DNA of 64,000 nucleotides from Isoetes taiwanensis (GCA_021234155.1 JAJEKV010000096.1:2169678-2233677), one strand, 5' to 3'. Counted from the stretch's first letter, positions 12,728 to 23,876 are shown. Numbers and translations: made by a program. Notes: generated by a model not told the origin, from the letters alone.

Positions 12728-15700
12728 CTAGAGTTGACAAGCGAAAAAGCCACTTGTTCTATCATACTTTTCAGAGGCCGCCCCCCTTAATTGAAGGTCA
12801 AACCAATCGACATGTAATATGAAGGTCTTAAAATTGCCACCAACATCCACCTCCATTATAGTCTTTAACCTCCCCACCCAATCACGTGGCTTCCCCGACG
12901 ACACGACGGCAACACTTGATTGAAACTCCATCGTGAATGATGCCATGACTCCGCAAATGCCACAAGTCTTCCCGTGTATGTCAAGAGAACTCACACGATA
13001 GTGGGTCCCATGCCACCATATCGAGGGAGTAAGATATATACCGGCCAAAAGCACCATTAATGTCAATAGATACAATAACATCAAAAGAAAATACTCGATT
13101 TCGACATCAACATAATTTGTTGCAACTACCTTTTTTTCATGACACCTTGTGCGTATGCCCATTCCAGAGCTGTAATATACTCCCCCTTGTGATATGCATC
13201 ACCAAAGCCCTGTAGTACCCATTCTCTTTCCATCTTGTCCCGGCAAGGGTTCATATCCATCGAGTGCGGGGCTCGCCTATTATGTCGCTCCATTCATGCC
13301 TCTTCTCTTCCATTTCTTCCTTTGCGTTCTCATAACGAAAGCAATCCATTTTGCCATTGGTGCCAATTGTAAAGAAGAAATTGATTAACCTTTTTAATGA
13401 TCATATCAGCGGAAATGACTTCGCGATACCATTGCCTTCGCCACTACCCCCACAATCTTCGCCCCTTCATCACTCCATAAGCGCAGGTGCATCGGATGTA
13501 CGGCGGAAATATATTCTGTCATATAGAAAAGTGACTCTTTCGCAAGCCATCCCTCTGCCATACTACCTTCAGGACGTGCTCTTTGACGCACCATATCCTT
13601 CAATACCTTCATAAACCTTTCCAAGAAAAACATCCATCTGGCATGTACAGTTCCCGCGAGCTCCACTTCCTCAATAAGATGTACCAAAAGATGGGTTTGA
13701 TCGTCAAGAAAGCTTCGTAGGAAACTCCTTCTCCAACAAGCAACATGCCTCGCCATTTTCACTTTCATCTCTTCAATTTCGATCTTTTCGGTATAGTTTT
13801 TTTACACATCCACCTATGAGGTCCAAAACAAAAACTTAGCCACAAATAAAATAGACGGGGGACCACTAAATCAACATGGGTAACAACCTTATGACCTTTG
13901 ATAGGGCACTTATTGCCTCCAATGGTCCCTTGTCTAAAACTCCCTAAAGGTCAGGGCATGAAGAACTCGCATGATCCAAACACCAAATATAAGTTATGGG
14001 TTACATTTTATAGTAGTGCATATATATGTGGACTTCAATTGCTTACATGCAAGAACTTATGCCACCATGGGACTTTAAACCACCTCCCCACTACTTGTGA
14101 ATGCGGTTCGCAATGATTGCATGTAACCAGTTGGTGTTCTAAGGGCCCTTAAATCATCATAAATAGCTCGATGGTCAGCCCTAGCAATAACCCATTTTGC
14201 CGGAGGAAGTGGTTGCCCTTCACCTCGGATCCATGCCTCTTTCTTTTTGTATTACTTACCTTAAGGTCCATCCCGGCATTTGTTGTGTCTTTTGACCAAA
14301 TACATGCTTCCATAAAGAGTTTCCCCACGCTCTTGAAGATATGCATCGGGTCTAAAAGGTGTTGAATCAATAGGTCGGTCCAATATGGTAGTCTATAAAA
14401 AACAGACTTCCTTTTCATATTGGCAGTAAAGACTTCCTCCTCCGCGGCTTCCTCGCCACCACTGTATAATTCCTCATCCTCCTTTCTCTAGGTCGGCTCA
14501 CGACCTCCTCAAGCTGTGTGCCCCCCACGGATTTCCCTTGCGGATTTTCCCCTCTTCCTTCTTATCCCAACGCCACCCCATTCTCGTGATGGTAATTCTC
14601 GGCTTGGTGGTTCTCAGTATAGTCTACAATTGCCACCGAATTGTGCACGCCGCTTCAAGGGGTGCGTGAGCGGCAAATACTTCCTAAAACCCTCGTATAC
14701 TACTTTCTTCAGATGCTTAGAGTGACGGTGCTGCAACTTTTCCCCACATATCATGCAAGGGAAGTGCCCCGATGTCTTAAACCCAGAACACTCGGCAAAC
14801 CCAGGAAAGTCATGCATAGTCCACAATAGTATACCTCTAAGATTAAAACGTCATTTTTATGGGCATCGTGAGACCTGAATACCTGGTTCCACAAAGGAGT
14901 AACTCATCCACAATTATTCTTAGGTACACATCTAAATTACTTGGTTTTTCTTCCGTGTATCAATAAAGTCATCATAATGTGCCCACTCTTCATCAACAAC
15001 CATGGGGGTATGTTGTAGTTCACTATCATCATCGGCCATGTAGACCATGCAAATGATTGTGTACCATATGGGTTTCGCCATCGGTGGCCGTGCCCAAACG
15101 CGACGCTACGTGGTTCTTTTCCAAAGTCGCCATGTCGCATCGACATGCTTCCAAGCTGCACCGCCGCCGGGACTCGCATCACATCATCACTAGATGCATG
15201 TGTAGCCGCGGAAGTCCATTAGGCTAGCCAATGTCTTGCAACGGAACATCAACTTTAACCTATAGAATAAATTATAGGCAACATATAAGTACCGAAAATA
15301 AGTGAATTTACAACTATTTGTAAGAAGTGGTGATGCATATACCCTTGGGATTATTGGAAAGTGTCGAATAACCTTCGAGGTACCGCTTTTTCCCTTTAGG
15401 TCATTTCGTATCTCGGTTCATTACATACGAGACAATGAGTGGACTTCTCATGCTTTCTAGGGGATAGAAGATCATACAATCATTTGGACATGCATGTATG
15501 ACTTTATAACCAAGGCCGGCCGCTTGAATCATTTTCTTAACTTGAGATCCGCTTCGGTAGGCATATTGTTCTTCTCTGGAAGGATCTTCTCGCAATAACC
15601 TCAGCAGATCTAAGAGTGGTAAGATAAAAGATGGAGATGGTGGTAAGATAGAAAGGCTTGATAAGTATGTCACCTCAATAGAGCAGAGACACTTTGCATT

Positions 15701-15990
15701 GCTCCACTTGAACTTGGTTTGGAGATTGAGAATTAGCGTGCACGCCGACAAACGAGAGAGGTTCGAGACGCAGGAAATAATCAAGGTTTTCGCTTCGAGA
15801 TAACAATAGGGTCATCGTCGATGCGACCAATCCTCGAAGGGTATCCAACATCTTCTACCATATCCTCTCCACCACCATCCTCGACATCATCTAAATCAAT
15901 ATCAGGTAATTCTTGAAGAGCGTGCAACATATCGAGCATCGGCTCGTCAATTAAAGACTTCGTTCTCGGGTTCCGTCAATAGTTTCATCC
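12728..15990 (-). pseudogene. CACTA (En/Spm) transposase Tnp2-type, decayed
   Basis: Minus-strand fragments follow the order expected of plant CACTA Tnp2 proteins. About 15960-15401 carries an acidic stretch and ACPNDCMIFY. At 15182-14937 is the WP..VNYNIPPWLLMK..IMMTLLI block. At 14826-14614 are the WTMHDFPGFAECSG and PCMICGEKLQHRHSKHLKK zinc-type segments. At 14418-14149 is LPYWTDLLIQHLLDPMHI, equivalent to the family's LRHNLDVMH block. At 13768-13406 is a DUF4218-like segment (HLIEEVELAGTVHARWMFFLERF, RARPEGSMAEGWLAKE). At 13162-12728 is a DUF4216-like C-terminus ending in HVDWFDL. Stops and frameshifts separate the pieces, so no functional protein is expected. Known role of the family: cutting and moving CACTA DNA transposons. 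It lies upstream of hairpin repeats also found in the second CACTA-like unit. Confidence 0.9.
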
Positions 15991-17388
15991 TCTTCATATT
16001 GATCGTGACGCAATATCTTCATATTGGTGCACTCGCTTGAAATTCACGACGATAGGTTTCCCTTTTGCCTGTAACTTAGAACTAATGGATCCGGGATGGA
16101 GACCTCTCCAATGAGTTCATTAAACAGAGTAACGTATAACCATCATGTCAAATAATGTAATAAGTATAAAATACATACAACCATTTGTATAGACTCACGA
16201 ATGACAAAAACATATTAAAAAAAAAAAACCTCTTTATTCCTTTTTTAGTACAACAATACTATTGTTCCATCTCAAATGGGAGAGGTCTATCATAGCTTAT
16301 AGTTGATAAATAACTCATCTCCAATGTTTATGCTTTTAATAGCACACACCATGATATATCCGCTTTTTACAGATCTTGTAAAAAATCTTCCTCCCCTCCT
16401 TGACACTCTAAAAATTCACAATTGCATCGCCACGGTTGTCAATAGAACTGTTGATGAACCCCGCAATATTGCCATGAACCCCTCGCCGACACCATCAATA
16501 AACTTCAACTCCTCATCACATGCCCCCACAGCCTATCGACGCTAAACATTGGAATTCATTCCATAAATCCTCATACGCCAAGCATATTTAGTCAAAGTTT
16601 GCCAAGTTTTCCAATCGCATTCGGGACACGCGATATGGCATTAATGGAATGTGGGTATCTCGCTCCACTTCTATACTGCGTCTTGGAGATAAGGTCAATC
16701 CAAACCGGACAAAATGCGGCTCCGCGATAATGATGTATCTTCTTCCCCAATAAGCAAATTCTTGATCCATAGGGATAGGTAGCCCATCGCCACAAGCCAA
16801 ATGTCTTATGTGCCTAACAAAGGGTCGGACTAATCTTTGCAATTCTTTCAGAATTTCACGCTCGCAAAGGAGGCCAAGCGTTCTTGGGAAATGTGCGACA
16901 CATGCAATGTTCTCATGATTGTAGCCCTTCGTGTTCTTTCACGAGGGGAACACTCGATTGCAGTTGAGCCGCACCCATCCACATTATTGATGAATCGGAT
17001 TTTGCTTCATTTCATATGCCTCTATGGACAACATTAAACCAAAAATCCACATCTAGTTTGGAGGAGACATCAAGATCATCTACCTACATATTTAGATATC
17101 ATAAACATCTTGAATATATACTTGAATTGGGAGAGATACTCTAAAAAAAAAAACAAATAATAATTGTATACCAACCCGATATCCATGACGAAAGCATCGA
17201 TCCGTGGGTTGTTCAAATGTACCAAATCTTATCGATGGTCTTCAACAACCGCTTCTAAGTCGTCTCTTCAAAGCCCCATACATCTTTTACAATCTAAAAC
17301 TATTTTGTCCCTCGCCAATTACAAAAGGTAAGTACTATATAATGCACAATAGTTTGAACGGCCGTGATAGATACAATATATGGTAGTA
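15991..17388. other. 5' part of CACTA region A, function unassigned
   Basis: This is the region upstream of the Tnp2 remains. A minus-strand open frame of 84 residues at 16842-16588 is not recognised. A-rich runs occur at 16215-16228 and 17145-17156. No complete gene, tRNA or promoter could be supported. Confidence 0.4.
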
Positions 17389-17442
17389 TAAACCCTAAAC
17401 CCTAAACCCTAAACCCTAAAACCCTAAACCCTAAATCCTAAA
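17389..17442. repeat. Interstitial plant-type telomeric repeat (CCCTAAA)n
   Basis: About seven units of CCCTAAA run in a row, one with an extra A and the last two degenerating to TCCTAAA. This is the C-rich strand of the Arabidopsis-type TTTAGGG repeat. It is short and internal, so it is an interstitial tract rather than a chromosome end. It sits beside the hairpin triplet of CACTA region A. Confidence 0.95.
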
Positions 17443-17469
17443 TGGACAGACTGGGCCCGGACAGTAGTC

Positions 17470-17718
17470 CTCCACTCAAGGTGAAGCCGACCACTCATGC
17501 CCTTTCCCGAAAGTAATGACCCTTATATAAGTTTCAATTTCAATAAAGATCTTTTGGAGACGCCACTAGCCCCGATACATAGAGTCCCCTCCACTCAAGG
17601 TGAAGTCGACATATGACCTTGACTACGCTGACACCTCAATTTTGTAATCTACATTGTACTTAGTAAGGTATGAAGGTGAGTTTGGGCGGCACACCGGTCC
17701 TCTCCACTCAAGGTGGAG
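17470..17718. repeat. Triplet of CTCCACT...AGGTGGAG hairpins (region A)
   Basis: Hairpins built on CTCCACTCAAGGTGGAG occur at 17470-17486, 17589-17605 and 17702-17718, spaced 113-119 bp. The first two have GTGAAG instead of GTGGAG. Each is followed by a related 'gac..cc(t)tgac' segment. The same arrangement occurs at 46614-46843. Such spaced copies may be transposase-binding or structural sites of the element; this is inference. Confidence 0.75.
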
Positions 17719-18049
17719 GCGCATCGTGTCCTTGACCAAAACACTGCGTTTTTACTACTACAAAGCATACACGCCCCTCTCCTAGTTTATATATGTCTAG
17801 GCTACTAAATACAAGAATCAAGAACTTACATGTGACGGTTCCAAGATATCCAGCCTCCCCGGGTGGTAAGACAACATCAATCTGCCTCCGCCATCTCCAA
17901 AGGCCGATCATGCCGATGACCATGGCGATCCATGTAGGGCAAAAGAACAAGTATAAGATATGGTTAAAAAAGAAGAACACCAAAGGCGCTTAGGCCGAAG
18001 AGGAGCGAAAAGAAAATAACAATGAATGCCGAAAAAGTTGTTTATATAG

Positions 18050-18320
18050 AATCGTGAACGCCGCGATAGCGACGTGGACGCCGCCGGGCGACGAGTGTCA
18101 ACGGGCCACATGCCGTCACCTACGACTTGGCAAGACACCGCAGCACGCATGCACGTGTCATACGTCGGTAGACCACGCCGCGATGCGACGATAGTCAATC
18201 TGGCCAAAATCCGTGTCACATGCGACCGGCAAAGACACGCGGCGAAAGTAACGCATCGACGCGTTGTCTTAGGTTCTGTAGATGTCACATGACGCCGCGC
18301 ATTTGACGCCCGACATTTGT
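18050..18320. repeat. CpG-rich subterminal-type block (region A)
   Basis: This is dense in CG dinucleotides with repeated CGACG, GCCGC and TTTGTCGTGACA-like words, in sharp contrast to the AT-rich flanks. It includes ATAGCGACGTGG (18064-18076), a 12-mer also present at 11705 next to array 1, and ATAGCGACGT is also found at 47676. It resembles the terminal CG-rich repeats of CACTA elements. No coding frame is convincing. Confidence 0.55.
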
Positions 18321-19899
18321 CGTGACATTTGTCGGCCGCTATGAAATTTATGTATACCTATGCCGCTTCGAAAGCAACCTAAAATCTGAGCAAGTTTTGT
18401 GTAACAACCTAAAATCTGCATACCTCAAAACACTTGAACATAGCTTGATTAGCTGCATCACAGAGCAAATTTATGGGATGTGTCCGACATTTGCCGTGAC
18501 ATTTGTCGTGGACGATGCCGGGTGGGCTTATGGCATTTTTAGGCAAATTTTGATCGACGCTTTGACACATGGGACATTAATGCCTTGGATTTGCAAGGAG
18601 TCGCCGGCAGTTCTCCCACTATGCTGGACACCAAGTTCCTCATTCAGATTGCATTTTGTTGCTTCTCTAAAGATGTTGGACTGAGGATATGGGAGTCCCA
18701 CTTTTTGACTACCCAATCTTCTCGTTGTAGAAATTCTAGGGGTAAATCCATATGTCATTTCTAATTCCTTCTTTTTTCTCTTTCTCTGGATCAACCAGAA
18801 GCTAAATTATGAGCTCAAAAAATTCTGGATCAACCATCTCCAACTCCATGTCCATCACTAAATTCATCTGCTTTTTCAAAATACCCATAGCACAAATAGG
18901 CCTATATAAATTAAAACAAACAATATTATTGTCATATCCTTATTCATCGTGGCATTCATCTTCTTGATATCCATCCTGATCATATTCATCTTCTTCATAT
19001 TTTTATCTTCAAATTCCATTTTGAAAAACTGATTTCAGAAATCTATATCATATCATATATCCAGTTTTTTGTATTCTACATCATGCTTATATACATAAGG
19101 CAGTGCCTCAAAAATTCTGGATCAACCATAAGCTAAATTCTGAGCTCAAAAAATTCTGGATCAACCAGAGCTAATCGAGCTCAAAACTACCATATTATAG
19201 TTATATCAAAAGATAGAATTTAAGTTGCTTCAATACCAAATATCGACTCCAAACAAAACGAAAACTTTTCGCAAGAAAGGGTCTGTTTGCATCCCGTGAT
19301 CAACACTGTAATTTCCAAAGACCGCCAGAAGGATCCCTTCGCGGTGATGTAAAATTTTTTACCTTGATATCTCTCTCAAACGAAACCACATCATTCACCG
19401 CAAATTCTTTTGCCTTGACAAACTGCTCCAGCCTTTTGTGAAGACATAACTTTGGGAACTATCCCAATAACAGTATCTAAATTTCCACATGCATTGATTT
19501 TCATCTTTTTTTTTCTCCACAATTCCATCGCAAGGCAAATGTGCTTCTGCGTTGATTTTTGGAATGACGAGCTGAAACAAAAAATCCAACGCAGAATCAG
19601 TTATCAAATCAAGCTGCCCACTTGGTTGCACAAGCACGAAATGAAATGCCAGTCTCAAGGACTTTCTTATCTAACCAATCTACACTATCTTGAGAGCCAA
19701 CTAGATCCACCACAGAAATATCTGGTGGAGTGTCTAGCATAATATCCTCTAGAAATTTTGAACTTTTGTGGCACGCATGGCTCAAGATCAAACGTGAATC
19801 CAAGCTCTCTTAAAAGATGACGCCGCGATCATTTTCTATACTCCTTGCCAACCCCCGATTGTTTGCACCTTGATTGTTTGCCCTAAATCGCTTTAAAAA
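18321..19899. other. Cargo interval of region A, mostly unassigned
   Basis: This stretch contains protein-like fragments that I do not recognise, for example near 18600-18740 on the plus strand and 19803-19609 on the minus strand. A short motif TTCTGGATCAACCA is repeated at about 18785, 18822, 19112 and 19155. The mixture of short open fragments on both strands is what captured gene pieces look like, but only the SNF2 fragment that follows can be named. Confidence 0.4.
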
Positions 19900-20208
19900 C
19901 AATGGGAACATGAATTGAAGGAAAAGTAGTACCATCTGTCAAGCTATCTGTGTACATATACCATGAAGATCAGAGAAGAATAAATTGTGTTGAATTTTGT
20001 AAGCACGACATTGTGCTTACTACATATGGAACCATTTGTTCTGAATTACAGAAAGCCATCCGAAGAGGATGAAAAGAAGCGCCCCCGTGCTAAGGGCACA
20101 CTGTCGAACATTAGGTGGTTTAGAATTATTCTGGATGAAGCTCAATCCATTAGAAATGCTCACACTAAAAGTTCATGTGCTTGCTGGGGCTTAAGGGCAC
20201 AATGAAGA
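19900..20208 (+). pseudogene. SNF2-family (Rad5/HLTF-like) helicase fragment, broken
   Basis: A frame from 19926 reads VVPSVKLSVYIYH then HDIVLTTYGTICSELQK, preceded after a one-base frame change by WEHELKEK. After a second frame change near 20055 it reads IRWFRIILDEAQSIRNAHTKSS. The order matches the SNF2 ATPase domain of Rad5/HLTF-type remodellers: motif Ia-like 'VLTTYGT', then motif II 'DEAQ', then 'IRN..T'. Known role of the family: ATP-driven DNA translocation in chromatin remodelling or repair. Only about 100 residues are present, with at least two frameshifts and no other helicase motifs nearby, so this is a non-functional gene fragment. It lies between a CACTA transposase and a CACTA-like terminus, consistent with capture by the element. 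Confidence 0.8.
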
Positions 20209-20276
20209 TGGTGCCTTTCTGGAACATGCGACCTTCTATCGACACATATGTCACATACGCCACATATAATGAAAAG

Positions 20277-20320
20277 TTCTAGAATGTTCTAGAAAGTTTT
20301 AAAAAGTTTTAAAATATAAG
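20277..20320. promoter_or_regulatory. Heat-shock-element-like cluster with TATA-like box
   Basis: TTC at 20277, GAA at 20282, TTC at 20287 and GAA at 20292 are alternating units exactly 5 bp apart, the arrangement bound by heat-shock factor trimers. Two degenerate 10-bp repeats follow, then TATAAG at 20315. No clear coding region follows, so activity is unproven. It could equally be a 10-bp tandem repeat of TTCTAGAAAG. Confidence 0.5.
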
Positions 20321-20347
20321 AGAATCTTGGGTGAGCCTAAGGAATCC

Positions 20348-20385
20348 TTCTAGAAAATTCCAGAATGTTGTAGAAAGTTCTAGAA
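20348..20385. promoter_or_regulatory. Second heat-shock-element-like cluster (eight units)
   Basis: Units at 20348 (TTC), 20353 (GAA), 20358 (TTC), 20363 (GAA), 20368 (TTG), 20373 (GAA), 20378 (TTC) and 20383 (GAA) keep perfect 5-bp spacing with only one imperfect unit. This is longer than most natural HSEs. Binding by heat-shock factors is inferred from the motif alone. Confidence 0.5.
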
Positions 20386-20699
20386 TGAATGTTGCGAGAG
20401 AATACACTTATTTTCTTCCCAAAGCATTTTGCTAGATGACCAATTAAAATATTTTGGTTCAACCAACTCCACAATTCTCTTGATTTTCGATGAACAAACT
20501 TGTCCAAGAAGGCAAAGCCTCCACAACCTCAGAATGGCCATAATGAAGAAATTAAAAAACAGGTTAAGAGATTTCTCGAAAAAAAGCGCATGATTTTTTT
20601 TCGGGCCAGATGTTGTATTTGGCCGGATCATACAATCGATGCAAAGAAGAACCCATAAAAAATCTTGGCGCTCAAATGGAACAAGTTCATGAGTCATGA

Positions 20700-22014
20700 A
20701 GCGAAAACAACGAGCATGGCGTTAAAAAACCGCACCAAAGGATCTGATTTTTGGCATGTAGGAGCGTAAGAGAGGTCTGCTTTTTTTAAGATTGGGTGTT
20801 CGCGGAAGAACCCCAAATGATGTCGGCAAGCTCAACCGCCTTGTGATCCCTAAGCTCAGGTCGAAGCCCATTTTCCTTTGCACCATGACATGCTCGCTTT
20901 GAAGACTTCCAAGGTAACAAACCGGCGCTTTAGATACTCTCATCGGGCATAGCAAAACGTGAGCTATGTTCCAATTCCACTTTCCATGTATGGATCTCCT
21001 CAAACAAGGCCATCAACAGTGTGTAGCCACATAGTATCTCGGCTTTTCAAAATCCTCATCAATGGGGGTCGGGCTTCATATGGAACTTGTGCAATTGAAA
21101 CGCAAATTCCTCCACCATCATATATCACAAAATCATCCGGACGTTTGGCGTGTAAAGTTGCAAGTTCAAGCATTGCTGCTTGATTCCAACCTTGATGTTG
21201 ATCTTTCAACTTCCATAGTGCCATTAGAATTACTTGTATACCCAAAGATGAGATTTTAGATCATAACCTTCTTCCCCTTTATTGACGTATCCATATGTGC
21301 TTCTTTGGTTCGATATAGTTCCAGATAATATTTTTCAAGCTCTTGCAAGCTCTCAAAGCCCCCAAAAACCATTTTTCCAGCAGATTCGGTTTCAAGAGTC
21401 TAGATGAAGGAGGTAATTCGTGACGCCGCAAACCCACGCCGCTAAATGACCATTCTCTTTCACATCTAGAGATAAGATTACTTCCTTAAAGACCGATGAA
21501 GCCGCATTGATATGGACGGATCAATCGGTCAATAATCAATAAATCCCTTTTGCGGGGATGTTTTAATTAACGCTATGTTTCGTAATTCGCCATCGACCTA
21601 AACCTAGAATCCGCCATTAGGACGCTCGGGACAAGCGCCGCAAGTCATATTAAACACTATAATGCTTCGGCGGACAAAAGGTAAAAGTGTGGGATTTTTC
21701 TTGTGTTCTTGCACAAATTTTAAGGCTTTATCCTGTTCTTCTCTCAGCAACAATGATTGACAACAAGCCTATTGTCAAGTTACCTTCAAGGATTGTAAAC
21801 TTGGAACAACTAGATTTTGACACGTAACAACGCCGCTTTTATAATGAACAATTTATAGCGGTAGCATATCTATCGTGATGATGCATGCGCAGTAACACGC
21901 TTTAAATGAAGCCGCGGGTTGGTCGCCGAGTCTTTTTTTAGACGTATCAATCGCATGCCTATTGAATTTGTAATCCTAAAACCATTAACCTTTTCAGATA
22001 TAAAAAAAATATAC
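20700..22014. other. Rest of cargo interval, with a degenerate CACTA-like terminus
   Basis: Minus-strand frames at 21245-21000 (ATLHAKRPDDFVIYDGGG) and 21003-20722 look protein-like but are not recognised. At 21436-21463 a segment resembles the right terminus seen at 22518-22547 but with the last bases changed (TCTCTTTCAC instead of TCTCTTGTTGTG). It may be a remnant end of an older or nested copy. Confidence 0.4.
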
Positions 22015-22200
22015 GCCACATGCGACCACCCACGCCACATATACGCATCGACGCGGTCATATACGCCACATATACATACCGACGTGTCATATACGCCACA
22101 TATACGCATCGACGGTCATATACGCCACATACGCCATATATACGCATCGACGCAGTCATATATAACACACATACGCCACATACCACATATATACGACGCC
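22015..22200. repeat. Minisatellite of CATATACGCCACATATACG units
   Basis: About five imperfect units of 30-36 bp alternate a CATATACGCCACA core with GCATCGACG. It abuts the CpG-rich end block of region A. A regular translation seen in this strand (YATYTYRR and similar) is a product of the repeat, not evidence of a gene. Confidence 0.75.
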
Positions 22201-22517
22201 GCATGCGACGCCACGCCAGAACATCCACCGGGCGAGACACCGCCGCCCACCAGCGCGCTCAAGCCCACCGGCGAGACAGATGGGCCAAGCATCAGTGCCG
22301 TCGATGCGACGCGACGCCGCAAGCGCCCCACTGGCGTGACACCTGCCGCCCACTGGGCGCGTCAAGCGCCCATGGCATGACAGACCGCCACGCCGGTGTC
22401 GACGCCGCGACCACACGCCGCGATGCGGCGACGGTTCCGCGACGCGGACGCCGCATTGACGCCGCATGGTGACGTTATTTGGCGACGCCGTCGCCGTCGC
22501 CGCGACGCCGCAAGCCC
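22201..22517. repeat. CpG-rich subterminal block before right terminus (region A)
   Basis: This block is dense in GCGACGCCGC, GCCGCATG and related words. It matches the style of 52041-52273 and 45642-45845 and leads directly into the terminal repeat at 22518. CACTA transposons commonly carry multiple short subterminal repeats for transposase binding. Confidence 0.6.
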
Positions 22518-22547
22518 ACGTCGCTAAATGTCCATTCTCTTGTTGTG
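22518..22547. mobile_element. CACTA-like right terminal inverted repeat (region A)
   Basis: The 30-bp end reads inward on the minus strand as CACAACAAGAGAATGGAC followed by ATTTAGCGACGT. It differs from the right end at 52274-52303 by one base. CACAACAAGA resembles the family's CACTACAAGAAAA start. No matching left end was found upstream between 11.6 and 18 kb, so the element's full extent is unknown. Confidence 0.7.
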
Positions 22548-22592
22548 TTGTGGTGATGGGGCCTAGTCCCCAAGTTTTAGATGGCCGCGTTC

Positions 22593-22665
22593 TTGCATGT
22601 CGTCCCCATAACCCGTTGGGTTCTCGTGGACGTAAAAATTCATCTTATCTTATCTCTTTAACAAA
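22593..22665 (+). mobile_element. LINE 3' tail fragment
   Basis: GTCCCCATAACCCGTTGGG is followed by TCTCGTGGACGTAAAAATTC and an ATCTT repeat. This matches the tail at 56300-56372 (GTCCCATGACCTATTGG, TCTCCGTGGACGTTAAAAA, TTCTA repeats). Only the tail remains. Confidence 0.65.
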
Positions 22666-22754
22666 GATGAAAAAGCAGTGTACAATGTTGGAGTAATGCA
22701 CCCCTTGCATTAACTGACAGCCTAGGCTATCTATTTCACTCGCGCCCTCAAGCT

Positions 22755-23005
22755 TACCTTTTTTCACTCTGAATCGCCTTTCTCGACTTGCGAAGTCGAA
22801 AGGCCCCTCGACCTACATTTTTCGCTTTGTTTGCCTTTTTCGACTTCGCGAGTCGAGAAAGGCCTCTCGACTTGCGCTTTCAAAAATGGCCTTCAGAACT
22901 GCGTTTTTCACTCTAAGCTGCCTTTTTCGACTCGTTCAAAAATGGCCTTCAGAATTGCTTTCTTCACTTTGAGTTGAGTCGAGAAAGGCTTTCTCGGACT
23001 GTGTT
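22755..23005. repeat. Cluster of imperfect inverted repeats around TCGACTTCGCGAGTCGA
   Basis: CTTTCTCGACTTGCGAAGTCGAAAGG and CTTTTTCGACTTCGCGAGTC-type arms, plus repeated TTCAAAAATGGCCTTCAGAA, occur several times in both orientations. Several could fold as hairpins with TCGA-rich stems. No open frame fits; this looks like a fold-back element or a degenerate minisatellite. Confidence 0.6.
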
Positions 23006-23010
23006 TTCAA

Positions 23011-23700
23011 AAAAATGCCCTCTAACCGGGTTTTTATTTTATTATTCTTGGCTATAGCATCACTTGACTAACTTGATTCTGTCTTTTATAGTCCTTATAT
23101 CGACCAGCTAGTACATGTTTGGGAACAATGGAAAGACCCATTCATTGAAGAAAGGAGGCGAGAAGAGAGTGATAATATCACTTGGACAGACTAGTGCGTG
23201 GCCTATGAAGACCTCCTCGTACAAAATTATGTCTTCTGTAAGTTGCTCCCGTGGCTTGGAGAGTGATACACATGACATTTGCACTAGTGGTCCGTGTGTA
23301 AAGACGATGTAATTGTTGTGAGAACATAGCCACTATGGTCTCTTCACCCACTATAATATGTATTGTAATGAGCCCATTTATAAATATAAAGTATCTCAAA
23401 ACTAGTATTTCCTGGGGATTAAGTAAACAACTTGCTTTATTTTTGTTGGAGTTTGTGACTTCTTGTCTACCCATCCAAGACAAAAGAGCCAAAATATCCT
23501 GGTAAAGGAATTCACCCTCACATGAAAAAACTCTTATTTTGAACGACAAATAAGCCCCAAAATGCTTCACACGCCCTTTTCGTAAAATAAAAAGGGTTCC
23601 AAAAGAAAATGGAACCGCACATGACCCACTTTGATTAAATGCGACTTTTTGGTGATTGTTACCCTTTCATATTGTTATATTCTATTACATTTTTGGGAGG
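23011..23700. other. AT-rich stretch, nothing assigned
   Basis: The only long open frame is a minus-strand one at 23570-23178 and it matches nothing I know. No splice-bounded exon pair, tRNA or transposon terminus is convincing. Confidence 0.3.
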
Positions 23701-23876
23701 GAGTTTTATTTGGGTGGATTTTCTTTTATAACTACAATGTCTTAGGTTATCTCATTGGGTTCCACCTCAAATTTGTGACTAATATTTTTTGTGAGAGAGT
23801 TTTATTTGGGTGGATTTCCTTCTATAACTACGATGTCTTAGGTTATCTCATTGGGTTCCACCTCAAATTTGTAGCT
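23701..23876 (+). repeat. 96-bp tandem duplication
   Basis: GAGTTTTATTTGGGTGGATT starts at 23701 and again at 23797, and the two ~80-bp copies differ at only a few bases before both end in CACCTCAAATTTGT. The repeat length of 96 is a multiple of three, so a plus-strand frame stays open through both copies, but the product is not recognised. Confidence 0.8.

Noticed and set aside
17389-17442. A true telomere
   Set aside because: The tract is only about 54 bp, internal, and flanked by unique transposon-related sequence on both sides.
22020-22472. Arg/Tyr-rich open frame over the minisatellite
   Set aside because: Repeat-generated translation in CpG-rich DNA; no start context or domain.
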